The position numbers and the translations under genes were made by a program. From JAAFHZ01 sp964247085 (lineage in GTDB: Bacteria > Cyanobacteriota > Cyanobacteriia > Cyanobacteriales > Chamaesiphonaceae), in the NCBI GenBank assembly GCA_964247085.1, contig CAXTSX010000016.1, positions 1 to 64,000 of the forward strand: a stretch of DNA of 64,000 bases, in the 5' to 3' direction. The notes below the pieces were generated by a model. It made no database searches and was not told the DNA's origin. It worked only from the letters and a program-made list of their open reading frames with translations. This document shows, piece by piece, positions 34,392 to 42,514 of the stretch (within the stretch, counting starts at the first letter, position 1; every line of letters begins with the position of its first letter).

Positions 34392-35456
34392 ATGAAACAA
34401 CAGCTAAATTCGTTACAGCTATATCGGGGAATAGCATCCATATTGGTAGTTTTTCATCATGCCAATCTAATACTGGAGCAAAACTTTAGCAAAGATATTT
34501 CATTCAATTGGTTTCATTTTGGCTGGGTAGGTGTTGACTTCTTTTTTGTTATTAGTGGATTTATAATTTTTTATATTCATCAATCTGACATTGGCCAGCC
34601 CCAACAATTTTCAACATTTATTAAAAAAAGATTTTTCCGTATTTATCCACTGTACTGGATTATTTTCATAGGTAAAATTCTCATATCACTACTAGATAAA
34701 ACCGATGAAATATATCAAAGAAGTTTTTGGGAATTTTCGCAGGCATTTTTATTGCTACCCCAGGAGCGAAATATAATAGAGACATTCCTGGGAGTGAGCT
34801 GGACACTAACTTATGAAATTTTATTTTACTTTCTATTTGGGTTGATCATCTTAACCAAGCCAATTATTCATCGACCAATATTCTTTGCCTGGCTAATAGG
34901 AATATTGCTGAATCTAGGTGGGTTACTACCTATTAGTGATATTTTCATCCTTGAATTTATTTTCAATGCCCGCAATTTAGAATTTATCTTAGGTTGTCTG
35001 GCGGCTGCCATAATCTTAACTTATCCAGTAAAGTATCCCAAGACATTAATTATTTCGTCACTTGCCATGATTTTAGTAGCTATTTTCAATACTAAATATC
35101 GTGAATTTGATACCGTCAATATATCTTCAGTGATTGCCTACGGCATTCCTTTTACATTACTTGTTATTGGTTCTGTACAAATAGAAAAAGTCAAACAACT
35201 GCAAATACCACCATTTTTAATTTATTTAGGCAATGCCTCATATTCCATATATTTAACTCACGGATTTTTCATAAATAATCTGGCTAAAGTCTATACAACA
35301 ATTGCTAGGAAGCTTAACCAAAATCTATTAGACTATTCAAATAGTATTATACATTTTATGGTTATATCCTTAATCGTGATCCTGAGCATTATTACAGGAT
35401 GTCTTACTTATTCTTTTGTTGAAAAACCCTTATTAACGGCATTTAAGAAGAAGTAG
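34392..35456 (+). CDS. Acyltransferase family 3 membrane protein (OafA/YrhL-like)
   Basis: The 354-residue integral membrane protein has about ten hydrophobic helices. Its first part (LQLYRGIASILVVFHHANLI and FHFGWVGVDFFFVISGFIIFYI) contains the conserved motifs of family 3 acyltransferases, including the catalytic-type His. Such enzymes acetylate or acylate envelope polysaccharides. The codons are clearly richer in A and T (for example ATA, AAA, TTT) than those of map, comF or aroB on either side, so it may be a recent arrival or an O-antigen-type variable gene. It stands alone. Confidence 0.9.
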   Translation: MKQQLNSLQLYRGIASILVVFHHANLILEQNFSKDISFNWFHFGWVGVDFFFVISGFIIFYIHQSDIGQPQQFSTFIKKRFFRIYPLYWIIFIGKILISLLDKTDEIYQRSFWEFSQAFLLLPQERNIIETFLGVSWTLTYEILFYFLFGLIILTKPIIHRPIFFAWLIGILLNLGGLLPISDIFILEFIFNARNLEFILGCLAAAIILTYPVKYPKTLIISSLAMILVAIFNTKYREFDTVNISSVIAYGIPFTLLVIGSVQIEKVKQLQIPPFLIYLGNASYSIYLTHGFFINNLAKVYTTIARKLNQNLLDYSNSIIHFMVISLIVILSIITGCLTYSFVEKPLLTAFKKK

Positions 35457-35653
35457 CCACTTCCAGAGTAACTATCATATTGATCCCCGCCGCAAACCCA
35501 AAAATAATAAATTTTGGTGTGTTTCGATACATTAGTAGTGGGCACAATAAATCTATATTGAGAGTCTGATCAAAGTAGTAGTCAACTTGATAAAGCCTGA
35601 GGGCTCTACCAAGAGGACACATCTAGTTAGCAAGACTATACGCCATAATCTCT

Positions 35654-35911
35654 ATGCAGGTTTTCAACTTACTTTTGTTATTACAACGCTATCTAGATAA
35701 TTTAGAAATTAATAGTCCAGAGCTAGCCCGCTGGCTTTGCAACACGATCCCTTCCCAATGTCCCTTCGAGCGAGATATTAGCCTCTTTGGTCATCACCTT
35801 TTTCATATTCCACCATTGTGTAAACTCAATCCCTTCTATGAACAATTGACGGGCTTACGCTGGCGGGCACTGTGCTATTTAGCTGATGAATGCGGTGAAT
35901 TCGTGGTTTAA
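35654..35911 (+). CDS. Mo-dependent nitrogenase C-terminal-like small protein
   Basis: The 85-residue protein resembles the small cyanobacterial family annotated Mo-dependent nitrogenase C-terminal (PF06967): ELARWLCNTIPSQCPFERDISLFGHHLFHIPPLCKLNPFYEQL and a CYLADECG end. Cysteines at about 29, 36, 55 and 73-79 are conserved in the family as I recall it. Despite its name the family is not nitrogenase, and no nif gene is nearby. Its stop codon overlaps the aroB stop by 3 bp on the other strand. The function is unknown. Confidence 0.75.
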   Translation: MQVFNLLLLLQRYLDNLEINSPELARWLCNTIPSQCPFERDISLFGHHLFHIPPLCKLNPFYEQLTGLRWRALCYLADECGEFVV

Positions 35912-37011
35912 TTCAGCGATTCCATCGACTGTAAAACATTTCTTACCGTTTGATTAGAGATGCGATCGGTCACCATCGCTTCTCCAATCTTGTTAGGCAT
36001 AATAAAACGCACTTGGCCAGATTGTACTTTTTTGTCCAGTGACAGTGCCGTAACTATCTCATCGATATTGATCCCCGCCGGTAACAAAATGGGTAGGCCA
36101 GTGTTTTTAATCACTTTGTCCTGACGGGTGGTATCAGCATTTGTCCATAATTTATCTTTCACGGCCAGCTGACCAGCGGCTACCATGCCAATGGCCACAG
36201 CTTCGCCGTGATTGACTACTTTATAACCAGTTAAACTCTCGATCGCATGACCAATGGTGTGACCATAGTTGAGAATAGCTCTGATCCCCCCTTCTTTTTC
36301 ATCTTGGCTCACGACATCAACCTTGGATTGAGCCGATCGCCGCAGAATCTCGGCCAGCAAATTAGGGCTTACTTGAGACAACCGATCAAGTTTGCCAGCT
36401 TCTTCTAGCATCTGAAACAATTCCGCATCCCAAATGATCCCATACTTGATTACTTCGGCCATGCCTGCTCGCCATTCCCGACTTGGTAAGGTTTTAAGCA
36501 CTTCGGGATCAATCATGACCAAGCGTGGTTGATAAAAAGCGCCAATCAAATTTTTTCCCCGAGGATGATTGACACCGGTTTTGCCGCCGATCGAAGAATC
36601 AACCATCGCCAATAGAGTAGTAGGAACTTGGATCAAGTTGATCCCCCGCAGCCAGGAAGCAGCGGCAAAGCCAGTCATATCACCAATGACCCCACCACCC
36701 AGGGCTAATAATGTAGACGATCGCTCCAGACGTTGACCGATCGCCACATCATATATTTTTTGAATAGAGGCCAGGGTTTTATAACGCTCTCCCGCAGGCA
36801 GCAGACAAGTGGTAACTATAAAGCCAGCCGCAGTTAAAGAATCTACTACGCCTTGCCCATAATGCTTGAAAATTACCGGGTTAGAAACTACTACAATCTT
36901 TTTACCCAGTTTGAGTTGCTGGCAATGTTGACCTAACTGTTGTAGACCGTGGGGTTGAATAGTTACATTGTATTGACTGGTGGGTAAATCGACCCGAATT
37001 GTAGCTTCCAT
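35908..37011 (-). CDS. aroB: 3-dehydroquinate synthase
   Basis: Second step of the shikimate pathway, converting DAHP to 3-dehydroquinate with NAD and a divalent metal. The 367 residues carry the NAD-binding GGGVIGDMTGFAAASW, the signature DSSIGGKTGVNHPRGKNLIGAFYQP and metal ligands around Glu (GMAEVIKYG) and His (ILNYGHTIGHAIE and VNHGEAVAIGM). Length and order are normal. It ends tail-to-tail with the small protein gene, overlapping it by 4 bases. Confidence 0.97.
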   Translation of the reverse strand: MEATIRVDLPTSQYNVTIQPHGLQQLGQHCQQLKLGKKIVVVSNPVIFKHYGQGVVDSLTAAGFIVTTCLLPAGERYKTLASIQKIYDVAIGQRLERSSTLLALGGGVIGDMTGFAAASWLRGINLIQVPTTLLAMVDSSIGGKTGVNHPRGKNLIGAFYQPRLVMIDPEVLKTLPSREWRAGMAEVIKYGIIWDAELFQMLEEAGKLDRLSQVSPNLLAEILRRSAQSKVDVVSQDEKEGGIRAILNYGHTIGHAIESLTGYKVVNHGEAVAIGMVAAGQLAVKDKLWTNADTTRQDKVIKNTGLPILLPAGINIDEIVTALSLDKKVQSGQVRFIMPNKIGEAMVTDRISNQTVRNVLQSMESLN

Positions 37012-37112
37012 AGGTGATGGCCGATCGAAAGTTATTTGCTTTTTAAGTTAATTATTTGTTTCGTGCGGAATTTCGGTTTAAGCAAGTCAAATTGACTTTG
37101 ACTCAAAAAACT

Positions 37113-37161
37113 TAAATTAGGCCAGGAATGGACAACCTATTTCCATTTCCAGCCTAATTTA
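37113..37161 (-). terminator. Terminator downstream of the DEAD-box helicase gene
   Basis: TAAATTAGGC (37113-37122) pairs with GCCTAATTTA (37152-37161), with a partly paired upper stem and a large loop. On the minus strand the stem is followed by AGTTTTTTGAG, a T-run typical of an intrinsic terminator. It starts 18 bp after the helicase stop. Confidence 0.7.
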
Positions 37162-37179
37162 ATTTGTTATCCCAACGTG

Positions 37180-38682
37180 TTAACGACGGCGACGGCTAGA
37201 ACCACGGGCTTCCTGATAGTCTCGATCGTCACTGCGATTGCTCCGATCACCACCGCCTTCACTATTATTACCGCGTAGAACTGGCTTGCCAGCCCGTTGA
37301 CCGCGTGGCCGCGAGTCCCGACGATCATCCCGTCGGTCATAGCGATCGCCTCGGTCTTGAACAGTAGGCTCTTCCATATCTAAGTAAGCTGGACGAGTCC
37401 GATCGTAAATCAACTGCAAGGCCGCTGCAGCAATAGTATGCACATCATAGCCCTCACCCAACTGAGCAATAATTGGTAAGAACGAGGCTACCCGTTCGCC
37501 AGCTAAGGCTTCCAAAATGTCAGATTGCACTTTTTCCATATGCTTCGCTTCGATCTGAGCGCGAGTTGGTACCTGACAAATAGTCAGATCTTGGCGCACG
37601 CGGCGTTCGATCGTTTGAAGTTTGCGCCGATCCATGGGGTGAATCAAGGAAATAGCGGTACCTTCTTTGCCCGCCCGACCAGTCCGACCAATCCGATGGA
37701 TATAGTTTTCTGGGCTATCAGGCATGTCGTAGTTGATCACATGAGTTAGATGGTCTACGTCCAAACCACGCGCCGCAATGTCAGTAGCAACAATCCAGCG
37801 TACTTTACACTGACGGAAGCGATGTAATAACCGTTCCCGTTGAGTTTGGGTGAGATCGCCGTGATATTCATCGGCGCTGTGACCGGCACCTTGCAATTGG
37901 CTGGTTAAATCAGCCGCCGCCTTACGGGTACGAACAAAGATAATCGCCGACTCCGGCTGTTCTAGCTCCATAATTGGCTGCAGCATTTGAGCTTTAGTCC
38001 AACCACGGGGGACGAAGTAAACCTGTTGGTTAATCCGGTTTGGAGCGGCTTTGGGCTGCTCAACTGTAACGATGATGGGATTTTTTAGGAAACGATTTAC
38101 CAAGGAGCGAATTTGGGGGGCCATGGTCGCCGAAAATAAAGCTGTTTGCTTAGTTTCTGGCAACTTGCTCATCACTAATTCCACGTCATCGATAAAGCCC
38201 ATGCTGAGCATTTCATCGGCTTCATCTAGGACAAACCAATCTACTTGGTCTAGGCGTAATCTGCCGCGATTGATCAAGTCAATCACCCGACCAGGTGTCC
38301 CGACAACGATCGGCACGCCACTTTCTAAACGACGGATTTGTTGTTCGATCGATTGACCACCATATACGGTCAAAATTGGCGAACGGCGTTCGCTGGTGAT
38401 GAAAGTCTTCATCGCCTCCGAAACCTGCATAGCCAGTTCGCGAGTCGGGGTCAGTATCAAAGCCTGAACGGCGGGTTTTTGGAAATCGATTCTTTCGAGA
38501 ATGGGCAGCGAAAAGGCAGCGGTTTTACCGGTACCAGTCTGCGATTGACCGACCACATCTCTGCCAGCCAGCAATTCAGGGATCGCTTGGGATTGAATAT
38601 TAGTGGGTTCGGTGATGCCTAGCTTTTCTAATTGAGCAATGATTTTTTCAGAAATGCCGAGGCTAGCAAAGGGAGTGGTCAT
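37180..38682 (-). CDS. DEAD-box RNA helicase
   Basis: The 500-residue protein holds the full motif set: the Q motif (near IQSQAIPELL), motif I GQSQTGTGKTAA, Ia PTRELA, II VLDEADEML, III SAT and VI HRIGRTGRAG. The tail is basic and rich in Arg, Gly and Asp (about 430-500), like that of CrhR/DeaD-type helicases, and binds RNA. Size and tail fit the cyanobacterial CrhR group, which responds to redox and cold, but the symbol is not certain. It is monocistronic, preceded by rimO on the same strand at 87 bp. Confidence 0.93.
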   Translation of the reverse strand: MTTPFASLGISEKIIAQLEKLGITEPTNIQSQAIPELLAGRDVVGQSQTGTGKTAAFSLPILERIDFQKPAVQALILTPTRELAMQVSEAMKTFITSERRSPILTVYGGQSIEQQIRRLESGVPIVVGTPGRVIDLINRGRLRLDQVDWFVLDEADEMLSMGFIDDVELVMSKLPETKQTALFSATMAPQIRSLVNRFLKNPIIVTVEQPKAAPNRINQQVYFVPRGWTKAQMLQPIMELEQPESAIIFVRTRKAAADLTSQLQGAGHSADEYHGDLTQTQRERLLHRFRQCKVRWIVATDIAARGLDVDHLTHVINYDMPDSPENYIHRIGRTGRAGKEGTAISLIHPMDRRKLQTIERRVRQDLTICQVPTRAQIEAKHMEKVQSDILEALAGERVASFLPIIAQLGEGYDVHTIAAAALQLIYDRTRPAYLDMEEPTVQDRGDRYDRRDDRRDSRPRGQRAGKPVLRGNNSEGGGDRSNRSDDRDYQEARGSSRRRR

Positions 38683-38768
38683 ATGTTGTTATTTTTCAGT
38701 GATTGGGATAAGTCAAACTTGGATAATGGGGAGTGAGGATGGCAATGGTGCTGACTCACTTAAAAAAA

Positions 38769-40088
38769 CTAGAAGGTTACGACCTCCCCATACAGGTCAT
38801 AGTGATCGGCCTTATTGATCCGTACCGGCACGATCGAACCGAGACGAGCCACCCCGCGCACATAAACTTGGCCGTCTACTTCGGGAGCTGACCTGGCGGA
38901 TCTACCCACTAGTTCGCCGGAGTTGGGGTTTTCTAGTTCAATTAAGACATCCACAACTTTCCCAACTTCCTGCTGGTTTCTGGCCAGAGAGATCGGCTGT
39001 TGGAGAGACATAAGAGCGGCATGTCGATCGGCCATCACTTCAGCAGCAATTTGATTAGGCAATTGACCAGCCGGGGCTTCGGCTTCTGCTGAAAAGGTAA
39101 ATACCCCAACATGGTCGAACTGGTGGCGGGCCACAAATTCTTGCAAGTGGGCAAAATGGGCATCGGTTTCACCGGGGAATCCCACAATGAAAGTGGTACG
39201 CATCACGGCATCGGGTAATGCTGCGCGCAAATTATCCATAATGCGATCGTTCACATGCCCTTGCCAAGGCCGATTCATGGCACGCAGCATTTCGGGATGA
39301 GAGTGCTGCAGGGGCAAATCCAGATAGGGGATCACGTTGGAGGTCTCTTGCATGGCCGCAATTACCGCTGGCGTGAGACCAGTCGGATAGGCATAATGCA
39401 TCCGAATCCAAGGCACATCTACTTTACCCAAAGCCCGTAACAACTCGGCCAACTGGGGCTTGCCGTAGATATCCAAACCATAGTTGGTAGTGATTTGGGA
39501 GATGAGAATTAGTTCTTTAACTCCTTCGTCAGCTAGTTGCTGCGCTTCGGCGACAATTGATTCGATCGAGCGTGATCGTTGCTTGCCACGTAGATGGGGA
39601 ATAATACAAAAACTACAGGCATAATCACAGCCTTCTGCCACCCGCAGATAAGCCACCCCTTCGGAGGTCGTGCGATAGCGTGGCACCCACTCGTCAGCAA
39701 TATAGCTGGGTTCAGTAGAAATCGCCTGAACTCGTTCACCAGTCTCGGCTCGTTCAATAACATTAACGATTTTTTGATAATCGCCCGTGCCGACTACGGC
39801 TACCGCTTCTGGGATCTCATCCAGCAGCTGGCTCTGAAAGTGTTGAGCCATACAGCCAGTAATCACTATTTTCTTTTGAGCTGCTGCCAACTCTACTAAG
39901 GTGCGCACGGACTCTTCCCGCGCCGATTCCACAAAGCTACAGGTATTGACGATCACATAGTCGGCAGTATCTTCGTCCGCATCGACATGATAGCCAGCTT
40001 GAACCAATAAACCGAGCATATGCTCGCTATCTATTCGATTTTTTTCACAGCCGAGATGGGAGATCGCAATTGATGGCTTATTACCCAT
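38769..40088 (-). CDS. rimO: Ribosomal protein S12 methylthiotransferase RimO
   Basis: Radical-SAM enzyme that adds a methylthio group to Asp of ribosomal protein S12. The 439 residues have the N-terminal MTTase domain with Cys residues at GCEKN, NTCSF and GCMAQ that bind an auxiliary cluster, then the radical-SAM CxxxCxxC motif (CDYACSFC) and a C-terminal TRAM domain. The SHLGCEKNRIDSEHM start distinguishes RimO from MiaB. It lies upstream of the helicase on the same strand with a separate promoter region. Confidence 0.96.
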   Translation of the reverse strand: MGNKPSIAISHLGCEKNRIDSEHMLGLLVQAGYHVDADEDTADYVIVNTCSFVESAREESVRTLVELAAAQKKIVITGCMAQHFQSQLLDEIPEAVAVVGTGDYQKIVNVIERAETGERVQAISTEPSYIADEWVPRYRTTSEGVAYLRVAEGCDYACSFCIIPHLRGKQRSRSIESIVAEAQQLADEGVKELILISQITTNYGLDIYGKPQLAELLRALGKVDVPWIRMHYAYPTGLTPAVIAAMQETSNVIPYLDLPLQHSHPEMLRAMNRPWQGHVNDRIMDNLRAALPDAVMRTTFIVGFPGETDAHFAHLQEFVARHQFDHVGVFTFSAEAEAPAGQLPNQIAAEVMADRHAALMSLQQPISLARNQQEVGKVVDVLIELENPNSGELVGRSARSAPEVDGQVYVRGVARLGSIVPVRINKADHYDLYGEVVTF

Positions 40089-40649
40089 TGATATATATTA
40101 TACACTCGCAAATTGGGCGGTCATGAAGGACACAGCAACTCCCAAGCAGCCCGAAGGCTAACCAAATTTAACCACTAAGTGGAAGACTACAAAGGTGATA
40201 CAGCGATGACATGAAGGTCTAGAACTGTTGTCAACAAGTTTGAAATGTAGCCTTGGATAAGTCAGCAACTAGTGCTGATGACAACTGAATTTTTCAGGCT
40301 GGAGCCTTACGTTAAAAGCCTAAGATGAGGCGGGCGCCAATGGTGAAACAGGACTGTTTAGGGCTTAAGCATTTTGCTACAAGCATTCCTGAAAGGTTTG
40401 GTTGTCAGTTTTGAGATGCGATATTGTCCGCTAAGAGACATTCTAGCATGATGTTGCGGATTGTAACTGATTTAGCTAAAATCCCTGAGACTGGTAGGCA
40501 AAAATGAAGCAATGGATTCTCTATATATTATTGGTGAGTTGCGAAGTTAGGTCTAGACTTGGAATGGTATAAAATCAAAAATGCTGCTTCAGACCATTGC
40601 TTTTGAGGCGGAGCTGCCACGAATAAGACCGGATTCTTATGTTTATATT
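40089..40649. other. Intergenic region between rimO and btpA
   Basis: About 560 bp without a gene of recognisable family. A short hairpin TCAGCA (40262-40267) with TGCTGA (40273-40278) and a GCCT/AGGC pair near 40318-40335 are readable. A TATAAA-like box (around 40570) precedes the ATG at 40581, but the more likely btpA start is the GTG at 40650, so the last 80 bp may be leader. No tRNA, tmRNA, RNase P or SRP RNA signature was found. Confidence 0.4.
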
Positions 40650-41504
40650 GTGAATCTAAAACAAACTTTTCAGACTGTAAATCCTATTATCGGAGTAGTG
40701 CATCTGTTGCCACTGCCCACCGCACCGCGTTGGGGCGGGAATTTGAAAGCCGTGATCGATCGAGCAGAACAAGAAGCACTGGCTTTAGCGTCTGGGGGAG
40801 TCGATGGCATTATCATCGAAAACTTTTTTGATGCCCCCTTCACCAAAGGCCAAGTCGATCCGGCGGTGGTGAGTGCCATGACGTTGGTGGTGAAAAGGTT
40901 AATGGGTTTGGTGACCTTGCCGATCGGCATCAATGTGCTGCGGAACGATGGCCAGAGCGCCCTAGCGATTGCGGCCTGTACGGGAGCGCAATTTATTCGG
41001 GTGAATGTTTTAACCGGAGTAATGGCCACCGATCAAGGATTGATTGAAGGCTGTGCCTACGATCTGTTGCGCTACCGGCGGGAGTTGGGCAGTGATGTCA
41101 AAATCCTGGCGGATGTCTTAGTGAAACATGCCCGGCCATTAGGGACTCCCAATCTGACCACGGCGGTGCAAGATACGATCGAGCGTGGTCTAGCCGATGC
41201 GGTAATTTTGTCTGGCTGGTCTACGGGCAATCCCCCGGATCTAGAAGATTTGGAGCTGGCGACTAACGCGGCTAAGGGCACCCCGGTTTTTATTGGCAGT
41301 GGCGCAGACTGGGAGAACATTCCAACTTTAATTCAAGCTGCTGATGGAGTGATTGTGTCCAGTGCCCTGAAGCGGCAGGGTAAAATAGAACAGTCGATCG
41401 ATCCAATCCGAGTCAGTCAATTCGTGCAGGCGATGCGCAGCAGTAAACAAAATCAACCCCAGCCAGAAATTGCTACTGCCGTTCCGGTCAAGCCATCTCG
41501 ATAG
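40650..41504 (+). CDS. btpA: BtpA-family photosystem I biogenesis protein
   Basis: BtpA in Synechocystis is needed for stable accumulation of the photosystem I core. The protein has a TIM-barrel-like fold with the hallmark IIGVVHLLPLPTAPRWGG near its start and VDGIIIENFFDAPFTK, GIDVLRNDG-like and SGADWENIPTLI motifs. From the GTG at 40650 it is 284 residues and begins NLKQTFQTVNPIIG, as expected for the family; the ATG at 40581 adds 23 unusual residues. It is followed 34 bp later by the VKOR-thioredoxin gene on the same strand. Confidence 0.92.
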   Translation: MNLKQTFQTVNPIIGVVHLLPLPTAPRWGGNLKAVIDRAEQEALALASGGVDGIIIENFFDAPFTKGQVDPAVVSAMTLVVKRLMGLVTLPIGINVLRNDGQSALAIAACTGAQFIRVNVLTGVMATDQGLIEGCAYDLLRYRRELGSDVKILADVLVKHARPLGTPNLTTAVQDTIERGLADAVILSGWSTGNPPDLEDLELATNAAKGTPVFIGSGADWENIPTLIQAADGVIVSSALKRQGKIEQSIDPIRVSQFVQAMRSSKQNQPQPEIATAVPVKPSR

Positions 41505-41538
41505 CATTGCGTTTTTAAACCCCTATTTTCTTTAATTT

Positions 41539-42513
41539 ATGCTTAATCGTCGTCCATCCTCTTGGATTCATCGTTTCTCCCGTTTGCTGATTGGAGCGAT
41601 CGCCGCCGTGGGGATCGCGGATACTGGCTATTTAACATCGGTGAAGCTAGCGGGTAACGGCGTGGCCTGCTCTAGCGAGGGCTGTAATCAGGTTTTAAGC
41701 AGTCCCTATGCCAACGTGTTTGGATTGCCGTTAACTCTATTCGGCCTGTTGGCTTATGTGGCGATCGCTGTGTTGGCCCTTGCTCCGCTGGTCATCCCCG
41801 CTCAAAACAACAAAAAATTTCAGAGCCAACTCCAAGATTTAACTTGGTTAGGAATGTTTTTGATTGGTACCGCGATGGCCGTATTCAGCGGCTATCTAAT
41901 GTATCTGTTGGCCTTTGTAATTAAAGCGGCTTGTCCTTTTTGTATCGTTTCAGCAATTTGCTCTATCTCGATTTGGATTTTGACCTTGCTGGGCAAAGAA
42001 TGGGACGACATTGGTCAGTTGTTATTTAGAGGACTAGCAGTGGCAGCTCTCACAGCCTTAGTTACCCTGGGGATCTACAGCGGAGTAGGTAGTAGCGGTA
42101 CTTCGACCTCCGAAATTACCACTCTAGATCCATCTGGTGCTCCCGCCAAAGGAACTGGTTGGGAGATTACTAGTAAGTCTGGTCCAGCGGAAATAGCTCT
42201 TGCTGAGCATCTGAAAGCAGTAGATGCCAAAATGTATGGAGGTTTCTTTTGCTCTCATTGCTACCATCAAAAACAATTATTTGGCAGTGCGGCTTTTAAA
42301 AGTAGCATTAACTATATCGAGTGTGCTGCGGATGGTAAAGATTCTCAAGCAGATTTGTGCAAAAAAGAGGGGATTGATGGCTTTCCTACCTGGAAAATCA
42401 AAGGTAAAAAGTATATAGGTACCCAGTCGCCAGAACAATTAGCGAAAGCAAGTGATTATCAAGGTTCTCAAGAATTTCTTTATTCAAAGCTGATGCCAAA
42501 GAGACCAGAATAG
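41539..42513 (+). CDS. VKOR-thioredoxin fusion disulfide-forming enzyme
   Basis: The 324-residue protein fuses a vitamin K epoxide reductase domain (four to five membrane helices, 1-185) to a C-terminal thioredoxin-like domain. VKOR cysteines are Cys44 and Cys49 in the loop and CPFC (132-135); the thioredoxin-like domain has CSHC (238-241), a FPTW cis-Pro segment and an extra pair, Cys262 and Cys274. In cyanobacteria this fusion oxidises thiols of lumenal proteins with quinone as acceptor. It sits between btpA and the convergent dnaX, with only 1 bp separating it from the dnaX stop. Confidence 0.93.
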   Translation: MLNRRPSSWIHRFSRLLIGAIAAVGIADTGYLTSVKLAGNGVACSSEGCNQVLSSPYANVFGLPLTLFGLLAYVAIAVLALAPLVIPAQNNKKFQSQLQDLTWLGMFLIGTAMAVFSGYLMYLLAFVIKAACPFCIVSAICSISIWILTLLGKEWDDIGQLLFRGLAVAALTALVTLGIYSGVGSSGTSTSEITTLDPSGAPAKGTGWEITSKSGPAEIALAEHLKAVDAKMYGGFFCSHCYHQKQLFGSAAFKSSINYIECAADGKDSQADLCKKEGIDGFPTWKIKGKKYIGTQSPEQLAKASDYQGSQEFLYSKLMPKRPE

Positions 42514-42514
42514 T

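Noticed and set aside
35654..35911. Nitrogenase-related gene indicating nitrogen fixation
   Set aside because: The family name is historical; no nif genes are present, so nothing here supports diazotrophy.
40089..40580. tmRNA, RNase P RNA or SRP RNA in the gap before btpA
   Set aside because: None of the conserved core motifs of these RNAs could be found on either strand.
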